DNA of 64,000 bases, taken from contig CAJUFE010000022.1 in assembly GCA_910585635.1 (NCBI GenBank), forward strand, positions 1 through 64,000. Direction: 5' to 3'. Both the position numbers and the translations under genes were made by a program. The notes beneath the pieces were generated by a model. It was not told the DNA's origin, did no database searches, and saw only the letters and a list, made by a program, of their open reading frames with translations. The first letter of the stretch is position 1; every line of letters starts with the position of its first letter. This document shows positions 43,686 to 52,459 of this stretch, piece by piece. The DNA comes from an uncultured Lachnospiraceae bacterium (GTDB lineage: Bacteria; Bacillota; Clostridia; Lachnospirales; Lachnospiraceae).

Positions 43686-43774
43686 CTTTTGACCGCATTT
43701 TGTCTGATATCCGACAGCTATCTGGCAGATATCCGACAGATATTCGATCGATCTTTGTATAGAAAGGAGTCATT

Positions 43775-45628
43775 ATGTGTGGTATTTCCGGTTTCTACCG
43801 GCCGACAGGGGATCTGGCCCACCAGCAGGACATCTACCAGCCCATCCTAGAGGCCATGAACCTGGCCTTAAAACGGCGTGGTCCGGACGATAGCGGGACC
43901 TTCCTCTCCAGCCACTTCGGCTTAGCCCAGGTCCGGCTTGAGATCGTCGACCTGCTCACCGGCCATCAGCCCATGTTAAAGACCTGGGATGGCCATACCT
44001 GGGGCATCGTGTACAATGGCGAGCTATACAATACCAAAGAGCTGCGAGGCGAGCTGGCCTCGCTGGGCTACACCTTCTCGACCACCAGCGACACGGAGGT
44101 GATCCTCACCGCCTATCTGGCCTACGGGCCGGACTTTGTCACGAAGCTGAACGGCATCTTCGCCCTGGCGGTCATGGATCCTGTCCGGGAGTGCCTGCTG
44201 CTGGCCCGTGACCGCGCGGGCGTAAAGCCGCTGTTCTTTTCCCGTCAGGAGGATACCCTGGTCTTCTCCTCCGAGATCAAAGGCCTCTTCTGCTGGCCTG
44301 GCCTGAAGCCTACACTGGACCGGGATGGCTTAAATGAGATCTTCAGCATCGGCCCGGCAAAGACCCGGGGCTCCGGCGTGTTCAGAGATATCCAGGAGGT
44401 CCTTCCCGGCCACCTCCTCCTGTGCTCTGGCACAGAGATCCGGCAGGAATGCTACTGGAAGCTGGAAAGCCGCCCCCATGAGGACAGCTATGCCCGGACC
44501 GTAGAGAAGACCGCCTTCCTGGTGGAGGATTCGATCTGCCGCCAGATGGTCTCCGATGTGCCGATCTGCACCTTCCTGTCCGGCGGGATCGATTCCAGCC
44601 TGGTATCCTCCGTCTGCGCCCGGGAGCTGAAGAAGAAAAATAAGCAGCTGACCACCTTTTCCTTTGACTTTGTGGGCAACCAGGAGAATTTCAAGGCCAG
44701 CGCCTTCCAGCCCTCCCAGGACCGGCCCTTTGTGGAGGAGATGGTCCGCTCCTTAGGCTCTGACCATCATTTCCTGGAATGCAGCACCCAGGCCCAGGCG
44801 GACCTTTTAGCGGACTCCGTCCTGGCCCACGACCTGCCGGCCATGGCGGATGTGGATTCCTCCATGCTGTACTTCTGTTCCCAGGTCCGCCCCTTCTGCA
44901 AGGTGGCCCTCACCGGCGAATGCGCCGACGAGATCTTCGGCGGCTATCCCTGGTTCCACCGGGAGGAGTGCTTCCGCGCCTCTACCTTCCCCTGGACCAT
45001 GGACTTAAAGGCCCGTCAGGTGCTCTTAGCCGACGACTTTCTGGAAGAGCTTAACATGGAGGAGTACGTCCAGAAGGCCTACGATGCCTCCCTGGCCCAG
45101 GTCCCGGCCCTTCCCGGTGAAGCGCCGGACGAAGCCCGCCGGAGAGAGATCTCCTATCTGAACCTCTGCTGGTTCATGCAGACCCTCTTAGACCGGATGG
45201 ACCGGACCAGCATGTACAGCGGCTTAGAAGCCCGGGTCCCCTTCGCGGACCATCGGATCATCGAGTACCTCTGGAACGTTCCCTGGGAGATGAAGGCTAA
45301 GGATGGGGTGGCTAAGGCTCTCCTGCGCCAGGCCGGACGGGGCTTCCTGCCGGAAACGATCCGCTCCCGCCGGAAATCCCCCTACCCCAAGACCTATGAC
45401 CGGGGCTATGAAGCCCTCCTGGCCGGGCGGGTACGGGAGATCTTGGCTGATCCCGCTTCTCCTGTGCTGCGGTTCCTGGATCGGAAAAAGACAGAGCGGT
45501 TCCTCACCAGCCCCTCGGACTATGGAAAGCCCTGGTACGGACAGCTGATGGCCGCGCCGCAGATGATGGCTTACGTGATCCAGATCGATCTGTGGCTGCG
45601 GACATATCAGCCCAGGATCCTCCTGTAG
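43775..45628 (+). CDS. asnB: Asparagine synthase, glutamine-hydrolysing
   Basis: A 617-residue enzyme that makes asparagine from aspartate, ATP and glutamine. The mature N-terminus starts with the nucleophile Cys2 (MCGISGFYRP), the glutaminase half includes VYNGELYNTKELR, and the synthetase half has the ATP-pyrophosphatase loop FLSGGIDSSL (about 266-275) and CADEIFGGYPWF. It is full length. The ATG follows AAAGGAG. No amino-acid-sensing leader was recognised upstream; the 90 nt there hold short repeats of ATATCCGACAG. Confidence 0.94.
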   Translation: MCGISGFYRPTGDLAHQQDIYQPILEAMNLALKRRGPDDSGTFLSSHFGLAQVRLEIVDLLTGHQPMLKTWDGHTWGIVYNGELYNTKELRGELASLGYTFSTTSDTEVILTAYLAYGPDFVTKLNGIFALAVMDPVRECLLLARDRAGVKPLFFSRQEDTLVFSSEIKGLFCWPGLKPTLDRDGLNEIFSIGPAKTRGSGVFRDIQEVLPGHLLLCSGTEIRQECYWKLESRPHEDSYARTVEKTAFLVEDSICRQMVSDVPICTFLSGGIDSSLVSSVCARELKKKNKQLTTFSFDFVGNQENFKASAFQPSQDRPFVEEMVRSLGSDHHFLECSTQAQADLLADSVLAHDLPAMADVDSSMLYFCSQVRPFCKVALTGECADEIFGGYPWFHREECFRASTFPWTMDLKARQVLLADDFLEELNMEEYVQKAYDASLAQVPALPGEAPDEARRREISYLNLCWFMQTLLDRMDRTSMYSGLEARVPFADHRIIEYLWNVPWEMKAKDGVAKALLRQAGRGFLPETIRSRRKSPYPKTYDRGYEALLAGRVREILADPASPVLRFLDRKKTERFLTSPSDYGKPWYGQLMAAPQMMAYVIQIDLWLRTYQPRILL

Positions 45629-45695
45629 ACCGATGCCCGCCCATCCCCGGGAGGGTCCCATCCCATAGGACGGCTTTCTCATGGGACCAAAAAGA

Positions 45696-45788
45696 GCTGC
45701 CGCAAGATACCTCGACCATGCCATATCCTGTGCTGGCATCGCTGTGATCAGCACAGGATATGGTATAGGTCGGCTATCTTACGGCAGC
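45696..45788. repeat. 93-nt long inverted repeat between convergent genes
   Basis: Two 39-nt arms (45696-45734 and 45750-45788) match with a few mismatches; the inner 14 bp, CCATATCCTGTGCT and its complement, are perfect. The loop is 15 nt. A second hairpin, GGTCCCAT/ATGGGACC (45654-45688), precedes it. No T tract is present. It probably limits read-through between asnB and the M15 gene. Confidence 0.75.
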
Positions 45789-45811
45789 CCACCTTTTGGC
45801 TGCGATCCCCT

Positions 45812-46594
45812 TCACCGGATCGAAAAGTGCATATAGTCCTTCTCCCCGTTCCCCCAGCTCCCACCCCAGGTGAACCCGTGCTCCATAAAGAGCGCCACGC
45901 ACAGATCATCCTCTTCGATCTTATAGGAAAAGACCTTTTCCCGGTCTGCATAGGCTTCGCCTTCTTCCGGTTCACAGTGGGTCTCTCCCTCCCGGTCGGT
46001 CCACACATAGGGATTGTAGAGCGGGTTGATATCGATCGCCTTGCCCAGAGCATGGTAGGACAGGGTGCCGCTCTCCCCGGAGGACATGCGGTAATTAAAG
46101 CAGGAGGTGTTGTTGGCGGCGGCCGACTTTAGATCGTCCGCGTCATAGTCATCCACCAGCACCATCTTCTCGATCATATAGAAATTATCGTACAGCTCCC
46201 GGAAGATCTCCAGCAGGTCCTGGCTGATATCCTTGTGGCACACCAGTTCGCCTACATAGGTCAACCCGTCCGGTCCGCAGTAGAGCACCTTCAGATACCG
46301 GAGGTCCTCTCTGGGTACGGTACAGTCCTCCTTATAAGACTTCCCCATCATCCGCCCAAAGACCGCGTCGCTGATCGGACTGGCGGTAAAATAGGCGGAG
46401 ATCCCGTTTTTCCGGATGTCGCTGCCATCCACTACCGTTCCGGCCTTTAAGGAGGCGGGGCCTGTGCGGATCACCTGGGTGGCGGCATAGGCGTCCATCA
46501 CCAAAGAGGCCGGCACCCCAGGGAGCCCGCAGATGCTCATCGTCACGCCAAGAGCGGCTCCTAAAAGACAGTTCCTCATATCAGTTCTTTTCAT
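45812..46594 (-). CDS. Secreted M15-family D-Ala-D-Ala carboxypeptidase (VanY/DdcY type)
   Basis: A 260-residue zinc peptidase with a Sec-type signal peptide (LLGAALGVTMSICGLP) and the M15 zinc motif SYHALGKAIDINP (His and Asp ligands), with the last histidine in YMHFSIR at the C-terminus. Such enzymes cut the terminal D-alanine from peptidoglycan stem peptides. The start overlaps the adenylating enzyme gene by 14 nt, so it belongs to the dlt-like operon. Release of D-alanine outside the cell might relate to that system, but this is a guess. Confidence 0.88.
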   Translation of the reverse strand: MKRTDMRNCLLGAALGVTMSICGLPGVPASLVMDAYAATQVIRTGPASLKAGTVVDGSDIRKNGISAYFTASPISDAVFGRMMGKSYKEDCTVPREDLRYLKVLYCGPDGLTYVGELVCHKDISQDLLEIFRELYDNFYMIEKMVLVDDYDADDLKSAAANNTSCFNYRMSSGESGTLSYHALGKAIDINPLYNPYVWTDREGETHCEPEEGEAYADREKVFSYKIEEDDLCVALFMEHGFTWGGSWGNGEKDYMHFSIR

Positions 46595-48095
46595 CCTGCA
46601 TTTCCTTCAATCGTTTTCGGTCGATCTTTCCATTTGCGTTATGGGGCAGCGCCGGATAGTAGCAGAAACGTCCCGGCATCATATAGACCGGAAGCTTCTT
46701 TGCCAGCCGCTGCTCCAGCTCCTTTTTCTCCAACTGCCGGCCGTCATAACAGAGACAGATCCGTTTCTTCTCCCCGTCATAGATGCAGGCGCAGTCGCGG
46801 ATCCCTTCCACGCCGGCCGCAGCCGTCTCGATCTCGCCCAGCTCGATCCGATAGCCCATATGCTTGATCTGGTCGTCCTTCCTGGAGATATAGATCAGGT
46901 CCCCCCGGGCGTCTATCCGCACCAGATCACCGGTCCGGTAGATGCGCTCCGGATAGTCCGGGTTCGAAGGATCGATGACAAAGGAAGCCGCCGTCCGCTC
47001 CGGATCCCGGTAATAGCCCAGGGCCAGACAGCTCCCTTTCATGCACAGCTCGCCCACGCTGCCATCCTCCACCGGGCAGTCCTCCTCGTCCAGGATCACC
47101 GCTCGCGAGTTCAAGATCGGCTTCCCGATAGGGAGAGGCTTGTCCCGGTCCTCCTCCTTATCCATCACATAGGCCGTACATACAAAGGTCTCCGTGGGGC
47201 CATAGAGGTTGGCATAGACCGCGTCCGGGAGATAGCGGACCCAGTAGTCCAGATGCTTCACCGGCAGCACCTCGCCGGCGAACATCACATGCCGCAGGTA
47301 TTTCGGCAGGGCGAACTGGAAGGCATCCAGGTTCGCGATCATCCCCATAGCAGAGGGGACCCACAAGAAGGTGGTGACCTTCCTTTCGTTCATATACTCC
47401 ACCAACCGGACCGGAAAGCTGAAATATGAAGGCGGGATGATCTCCATCCTGGCTCCAAAATATAAGGCCCCATAGATATCATGGACCGACACGTCAAAAT
47501 ACAGCGGCGCCTGGTTCCCGAACACATCCTCACTGGAATAGGCAAAAGCCTCCTCCAGCCACCGGAGATAGTCGATCACCACCCGCTGCCCCACCAACAC
47601 GCCTTTCGGGATGCCGGTAGACCCGCTGGTGAACAGCACATACAGGGGGTCCTGCTCCGTGACCTGGTCCAGCACCGCATCCAGCTGATCTCCTAGGTCC
47701 TGATGGATGGAGATCTCCTCATAAAAGAACACAGGCCCATCATAGGCAAGGGCCTCCACCTGCTCCTCCTTCGACCGGTCCGTGATCAACGCTGCCGGCT
47801 GCAGCACGGACAGGATCGTATCCAGCCGCTCCTTCGGCATCTTGGGATCCAGCGGGCAGTAGAAGCAGCCGCCGCAGACCACGCCGAGAAAGGCCGCTAC
47901 GCTCTCTGCCTTTTTCTCCATAAAGACGGCCACCGGCCGACGCCGGTAGCCGCTCTCACAGATACTGCTGCCGATACTCCTGGCGATCCGCCAGGTCTCC
48001 AGAAAGGTAAGGGACCTCTCCTTATCCGCAAAAGCCGTCTTGTCCGGATGGCGTCCCGCAGAAGCCTCCAGATAGCCGATCACTCCTCTTACCAT
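46581..48095 (-). CDS. DltA-like amino acid adenylating enzyme
   Basis: A 504-residue adenylation-domain enzyme that activates an amino acid with ATP and loads it on a carrier protein. Core motifs are LFTSGSTGIPKG (about 155-164), NLYGPTETFVCTAY, YRTGDLVRIDARGDL and the catalytic lysine in NANGKIDRKRL. At the position of the DltA cysteine that selects D-alanine (FCGEVLP, Cys269 in the B. cereus enzyme) it has FAGEVLP with Ala273, so substrate selection may differ. The ATG at 48095 follows AGGAGC; a GTG at 48137 has no ribosome site. Confidence 0.88.
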   Translation of the reverse strand: MVRGVIGYLEASAGRHPDKTAFADKERSLTFLETWRIARSIGSSICESGYRRRPVAVFMEKKAESVAAFLGVVCGGCFYCPLDPKMPKERLDTILSVLQPAALITDRSKEEQVEALAYDGPVFFYEEISIHQDLGDQLDAVLDQVTEQDPLYVLFTSGSTGIPKGVLVGQRVVIDYLRWLEEAFAYSSEDVFGNQAPLYFDVSVHDIYGALYFGARMEIIPPSYFSFPVRLVEYMNERKVTTFLWVPSAMGMIANLDAFQFALPKYLRHVMFAGEVLPVKHLDYWVRYLPDAVYANLYGPTETFVCTAYVMDKEEDRDKPLPIGKPILNSRAVILDEEDCPVEDGSVGELCMKGSCLALGYYRDPERTAASFVIDPSNPDYPERIYRTGDLVRIDARGDLIYISRKDDQIKHMGYRIELGEIETAAAGVEGIRDCACIYDGEKKRICLCYDGRQLEKKELEQRLAKKLPVYMMPGRFCYYPALPHNANGKIDRKRLKEMQDEKN

Positions 48096-48209
48096 CCCTC
48101 TCGCTCCTCTCTTTTTATCCAGACCGTCCCTCTCCACGCACCGTCTCTGTGATCGCCTTTTTACAGGTCATGATACGATGCATGGAGAGAGGCCAGAGCT
48201 GTCTTGATC

Positions 48210-48743
48210 TTATTTGACCGGTGCGATCTGGTATTCCACACCGTCCACCACGCCGTTGGTGGTAAAGATGCTCAGCAGGGAACCGCCCAAGGTGTAGCGG
48301 TACACACCGAACTCCTCTTCGTAGTCCTTCCCGTAGGCCGCGGTCACATCCTCTACCTTAGAACCGATCTTGATCCCCTCCGGCGTGGCCACCGTATCAT
48401 CCACCAAGGTCACATAGCTGACTTTGTCCACCCCGCCTGAGGGATAGACCCCCATCTCAAAGCCAGGGTAGACATAGACCGTATCCTTCCCCTGATAGGC
48501 ACAGGAATCCTGCTCCAGGGTCTTCTCCGGCGTCCCAAGAGCCGCCACGATCTCGGCCGCTCCCGCGTCCATCTTGATCTGGGTCTCTTTATAGACGAAG
48601 CTGTACTCCGTCTTCGCCTGCTCCGCGGTGTCCTCGGTCTTCTTGATCCAATCGAACAGGCCCGCGTAGGCCGGTACCGCCGTGCTGAGCATCATCCCGA
48701 CAGCTAAGACCAGAGCCGCCCTTTGCACATTTTTCTTTCTCAT
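48210..48743 (-). CDS. Small secreted protein of the dlt-like operon
   Basis: A 177-residue protein with signal peptide (ALVLAVGMMLSTAVPAYA) and a mature domain containing KIGSKVEDVTAAYGKDYEEEFGVYRYTLGG, a pattern also seen in DUF4309 and BamE-like small beta-rich proteins. I do not know its function. The ATG at 48743 follows GGGAGG. It lies between the SGNH gene and the adenylating enzyme, but the 365-nt gap before it holds a repeat element, so it may also have its own transcript. Confidence 0.78.
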   Translation of the reverse strand: MRKKNVQRAALVLAVGMMLSTAVPAYAGLFDWIKKTEDTAEQAKTEYSFVYKETQIKMDAGAAEIVAALGTPEKTLEQDSCAYQGKDTVYVYPGFEMGVYPSGGVDKVSYVTLVDDTVATPEGIKIGSKVEDVTAAYGKDYEEEFGVYRYTLGGSLLSIFTTNGVVDGVEYQIAPVK

Positions 48744-48825
48744 CGTTTTACCTCCCATATCTACTGTACAGCTCTGCAGGCGGGAACATGTATAGTCCCT
48801 GCCGACAGATCTCTACATTATTTTG

Positions 48826-48952
48826 TATAGTATACCGTGTCCTTCGGACATGCTCCCCTCCGGGGGGATGCACACGGTCCGGTCGGTGTTTTGTCCCGCT
48901 TTCGCGTGACACCAGACCGGCGCGGTATAATATCTGTCGACATTATACCATG
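48826..48952. repeat. Structured dispersed element, copy B (about 125 nt, multi-hairpin)
   Basis: This matches the element at 1437-1559 nearly base for base through GTGTCCTTCGGACATGCTCC, GGATGCACACGGTCC, GTCGGTGTTTTGTCCCGCT and GACCGGCGC. The terminal inverted repeat has changed on both sides (AGTATACC / GGTATAAT), so pairing is largely kept. It fills the 48744-49108 gap together with AT-rich flanks; no gene is seen there. Confidence 0.75.
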
Positions 48953-49108
48953 ATCTTCCTTTTGTGGATATTACGAAATCCTTTCTTTAGTCTTAACGAT
49001 AGCGGCATGGTCACTTTTCGCACCTACGCCAACTAAAAGCAGCGGAGGGAGGGTCCTGGCACAAAAGGTCCGCTCCGAAAGGAGCCTGCACCTGTCGATC
49101 CAAAGCGC

Positions 49109-50245
49109 CTACTCCGGATCCGTAAACTGTGGCAGATAGCCATACTGCTCAAGGTCTGCCTCCTGCGCCTCCTTCATCTCCCGGTAAAACCGGCTCTTTT
49201 CTTCCCACAAGGCGTCCCTTTCCGGATCCCCCCGCAGGTCCTTAAGACCGCAGCCCTCCTGGAGGATCCGCCCCAAGTACCTGGTCAGCTTCTCTGCTCC
49301 GTATACGTTCATATGCAGACCGCCGTCGTAGGTGTCTTCATTAAAGTCCAGTCCGATCTCCTCTATGGCCGGGATACAGTTGATGTAGAGGAGCTGGTGG
49401 GCCTCTGCGTATCCCCGGATCTGTTCCTCCCACTGGTCGTACCAGACCGGATAGAGGCTGGGGGCCTTCATCAGCACCAACTGGATGCCCTCCTCCTCAC
49501 ACAGCGCCCGGATCTTCTCCAGATATTGAGTGGAGATCTCAGGGAAGCGGTAGTCGGCCCGGCGGCGGGGGGTGGGGAAGTCCGTCAGGGGGCGCACGTC
49601 TGCCCGCATGTAGTAGCCATTATGGGAAACTTTTCCTCGTCTCCAAAAATACCGGATATCATCCTGGTCCAGCTCTTTAAAGCGGGAATGGTAGCGGAGC
49701 AGGGGGAAGAGGTATTCCACCAGATGCTCTTCCTCCATCCCCGTGGTCCGGATCGCCTCCAGCTTATATCTGGACCATTCCATCCCTTCCATGGTCATCC
49801 GGTTATAGGCTTCATTGGTCTGCTCTCCCTCCTGCATGGCCGCCACGCTGAGGAGTACCGCTTGCGGGTGCTCCCGGCGGAGCGTATCCTCCAGGAGATA
49901 ATAGGACTGGGGGATCAGCTGCTGGGCGCTGCCCCGGATATAGCTGGCGATCCCGAACTCCTCCCAGAGGATCACCGGCGAGATGTTCTCATACACCTCA
50001 CAGTCCCCCAAGATGATCAGCTCATGGTCCCCGCTCTCGCCATAATACTCCGAGATCAGGTTCCCTTCCACCACGCGCCCCATGTATTTGGGGACCAAAA
50101 GCCGCTGTAGCGACCACAGCACGCCGCACAGGATCGCGGCGCAGACCACCACCCGGCCGAAAACAGCCGCACTCCTATGTTTTGGAGACCGCTTAAGAGA
50201 CCGCTGGGGAGCCTGCTCAGGCGCATCCTTCTTCTCATCCATCAT
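49109..50245 (-). CDS. DltD-like SGNH-fold protein with GDCE in place of GDS
   Basis: A 378-residue protein with one N-terminal membrane anchor (VVVCAAILCGVLWSLQRLL) and an extracytoplasmic SGNH-like domain. The block I motif reads LIILGDCEVYE, so the usual nucleophile serine is Cys82; the C-terminal catalytic Asp/His pair appears as YDGGLHMN. DltD proteins transfer or edit D-alanyl groups on teichoic acid outside the membrane. The ATG at 50245 follows GGAAAGGGG. It directly follows the MBOAT gene, as DltD commonly follows DltB or DltC. Confidence 0.8.
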   Translation of the reverse strand: MMDEKKDAPEQAPQRSLKRSPKHRSAAVFGRVVVCAAILCGVLWSLQRLLVPKYMGRVVEGNLISEYYGESGDHELIILGDCEVYENISPVILWEEFGIASYIRGSAQQLIPQSYYLLEDTLRREHPQAVLLSVAAMQEGEQTNEAYNRMTMEGMEWSRYKLEAIRTTGMEEEHLVEYLFPLLRYHSRFKELDQDDIRYFWRRGKVSHNGYYMRADVRPLTDFPTPRRRADYRFPEISTQYLEKIRALCEEEGIQLVLMKAPSLYPVWYDQWEEQIRGYAEAHQLLYINCIPAIEEIGLDFNEDTYDGGLHMNVYGAEKLTRYLGRILQEGCGLKDLRGDPERDALWEEKSRFYREMKEAQEADLEQYGYLPQFTDPE

Positions 50246-50379
50246 CACATCGGACCCCTTTCCCATCCATTGTAAACTTGCTCTCCACACCCACGCCAGC
50301 TATGATGTAGCGGGACCGCGTTCTTATGGCGTCATGCCCTGATCGCGGCGGACCCTCTAACCGCTGAAAAATACGCCGG

Positions 50380-51969
50380 TCAAAACTGGTTATAGATGAA
50401 CTGGCTGGCATCGAAGCCTTGTCCATAGGCTCCGAAGATCAGCACCGTTACAAACAGGCCGGACCAGAGTAAAAAACGCACCGCCCACGGCTGCGCCGCG
50501 ATCCGGGCCCGGACGCTCCCTTTTCGCTGGATCAGGCTCACCATCAGCATGAGGATGGTACCCAGGGCGGCTAAGAGCCAGTCCCAGCCATCCAGCCCCA
50601 GGGTCAGGAGACCGCCGTTAAAGAAGGGGGCCAGGGACCACTCCGTCAGGATGGAGCCCAGCATCCCAAACATCCTGGGAACGGTCTTATAGTACTCCAG
50701 GGTCTGGATCATGCTCAGCAGCAGCAGGGTCCGGCCGATCTGGAAGATCTTAAAGAACGTCTGATCCTTGATCTTCGGATGCTTTTCATGGAAACGGCGC
50801 TGCCATGGGGCCAGTTCAGAAGCAGCCAGCAGCACAAAGCAGTTGATCATCCCCCAGATCACAAAGCCCCAGGTGGCCCCGTGCCAGATCCCGGTCACGG
50901 CCCACACCAGGAGGCTGGCTGCGTAGACCGGCGTCCGCCGCCCTATCGCTTCTCCCAGATACTTTTTGTTCCATCTGGTCAGCTTCGTCACCGGGCCGCA
51001 CACCGAGGCGGGATAAAAGATGTATTCCCGCAGCCAGGTCATCAGGGACATATGCCAGCGACGCCAGTACTCGCCCACGGTCTTGGAAAAATAGGGCCGG
51101 TGGAAATTTTCCGGCAGACAGATCCCAAAGACCTGGGCGATGCCGATCACGATATCGATACCGCCGGAAAAATCCGCATAGATCTGCACCGTATAGCACA
51201 GCATCCCCACCAGCACGAAGATCCCCCGATAGGTATCCGTATCCTGGCTGACCGCCGCCACCGCATGGACCAGCCGGTCCGCCACGATCAGCTTCTTAAA
51301 ATACCCCCACAGCATCCGCTGCAGGCCAAAGGCCACCTGCCGGCTGTCAAAGGCATGGCTGGCCTTAAACTGCTCCTTCATCTCATCGAACCGGCTGATC
51401 GGCCCCTGGATGAGCTGAGGGAAAAAGGAGACGAACAGGGCAAACCGCCCCAGATCCTTTTCCGGCTCGTATTTCCCCCGGTACACATCGATCAGATAGC
51501 CCACCGACTGGAAGGTATAGTAGGAGATCCCCAGCGGCAGCAGCCAGTCCACTGGGGAGAGGCTCTCGCCGCTCCCCATAAAATGCAGAAAGCCGTTGAT
51601 ATTATCCACCGCAAAGTTCGTGTATTTCAGCACGGCCAGGATCCCCACGTCGATCCAAAGACCCAGCAGGAGAAAACGCCAGGCCACCTTTTTCCGGGCC
51701 GCCCGGTAAGCCTTTTTCTCCTCCCGTCCCAGCCCGTGCTCCTTGATATAGGCTTTCGTCCCCTTATGCAGCTTGCCAAGCTTTAATGCCAGCAGCCAAG
51801 TGGTAAAGATCGTGACCAGGATGAAGACGATCGTCTTCCAGCCCCCAGACAGGTAGAACAGCAGGCTTGCGCCTAAGAGCAGCAGCCACTGGTACCGGCC
51901 CGGGATCAGATAGTAGACCACGGCCAGAAGGGCGAAAAATGATAAAAACGCATAGGATACCAGAAGCAT
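50380..51969 (-). CDS. MBOAT O-acyltransferase (DltB-like)
   Basis: A 529-residue polytopic membrane enzyme with the MBOAT signature: LPLGISYYTFQSVGYLIDVYRG, PQLIQGPISRF, FHRPYFSKTVGEYWRRWHMSLMTWLREYIFYP and the invariant histidine in GIWHGATWGF (about 365). Such enzymes pass an acyl group across the membrane to a polymer. The carrier gene ends 4 nt upstream, which supports the dlt-like reading over alginate-type acetylation. It starts with ATGCTTCTGG after a modest ribosome site inside the carrier gene end. Confidence 0.92.
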   Translation of the reverse strand: MLLVSYAFLSFFALLAVVYYLIPGRYQWLLLLGASLLFYLSGGWKTIVFILVTIFTTWLLALKLGKLHKGTKAYIKEHGLGREEKKAYRAARKKVAWRFLLLGLWIDVGILAVLKYTNFAVDNINGFLHFMGSGESLSPVDWLLPLGISYYTFQSVGYLIDVYRGKYEPEKDLGRFALFVSFFPQLIQGPISRFDEMKEQFKASHAFDSRQVAFGLQRMLWGYFKKLIVADRLVHAVAAVSQDTDTYRGIFVLVGMLCYTVQIYADFSGGIDIVIGIAQVFGICLPENFHRPYFSKTVGEYWRRWHMSLMTWLREYIFYPASVCGPVTKLTRWNKKYLGEAIGRRTPVYAASLLVWAVTGIWHGATWGFVIWGMINCFVLLAASELAPWQRRFHEKHPKIKDQTFFKIFQIGRTLLLLSMIQTLEYYKTVPRMFGMLGSILTEWSLAPFFNGGLLTLGLDGWDWLLAALGTILMLMVSLIQRKGSVRARIAAQPWAVRFLLWSGLFVTVLIFGAYGQGFDASQFIYNQF

Positions 51970-51973
51970 GGCG

Positions 51974-52201
51974 CTACTCCTCTTCCAGTTCCTGGATCAG
52001 TGCATACAGGCTCTTTGCTGAATTAAAATACTCGGGCAGGATCTTATCCGCCGGTATGGCGACGCCAAACTCCTGGTTGATCTCCCCCACCAGCATCACG
52101 ATCTGCATGGAGGTGATATGCCCGTCCTCCACCAGTCGGTCGCAGGTCTCATAGTCTACATCCGGGTTGATCTCCCGTAATATCTCTAACAGATCTTCCA
52201 T
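51974..52201 (-). CDS. Acyl/aminoacyl carrier protein (DltC-like)
   Basis: A 75-residue acidic four-helix carrier. The phosphopantetheine serine is Ser31 in GHITSMQIV; the usual DSL triplet is replaced by TSM, although the flanking ILREINPDVDYE and LVGEINQEFGVAIPADKI are normal for the family. It heads the leftward operon with MBOAT, SGNH and the adenylating enzyme. The ATG follows AAAGGGG. Confidence 0.88.
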   Translation of the reverse strand: MEDLLEILREINPDVDYETCDRLVEDGHITSMQIVMLVGEINQEFGVAIPADKILPEYFNSAKSLYALIQELEEE

Positions 52202-52320
52202 ATATCCCCTTTCTCTATCTCCACCTTGATCTACTACATCCGCCCTATCGGGCTACTTTTTCATGTTTTGAGCGTGGGCTGACAGCACGTATGGCCCGCC
52301 TGCCCGCCTCGCCCCTCCGC

Positions 52321-52425
52321 CCGGCCAAGATATAACACATCCGGCACCCTCTTGCCCGGCCAAGATATAACACACCCGGTACCTCCTTGTCCGGCCAAGA
52401 TATAACACACCCGGCGCCTCTCTGC
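52321..52425 (-). repeat. Intergenic tandem repeat, 35-nt unit, 3 copies
   Basis: CCGGCCAAGATATAACAC starts at 52321, 52356 and 52391, exactly 35 nt apart. It fills the gap between the transglutaminase stop and the carrier gene. On the coding strand one unit contains CAAGGAGGT, a ribosome-site-like word, but no gene start follows. Confidence 0.88.
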
Positions 52426-52459
52426 CGGCCGTAGCCCAACAGAGCAAGGGTCTCCCCCG

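Noticed and set aside
43656..43774. A T-box or other riboswitch upstream of asnB
   Set aside because: The leader is too short, and no T-box core sequence or stable alternative stems were seen; only the dispersed palindrome and short repeats.
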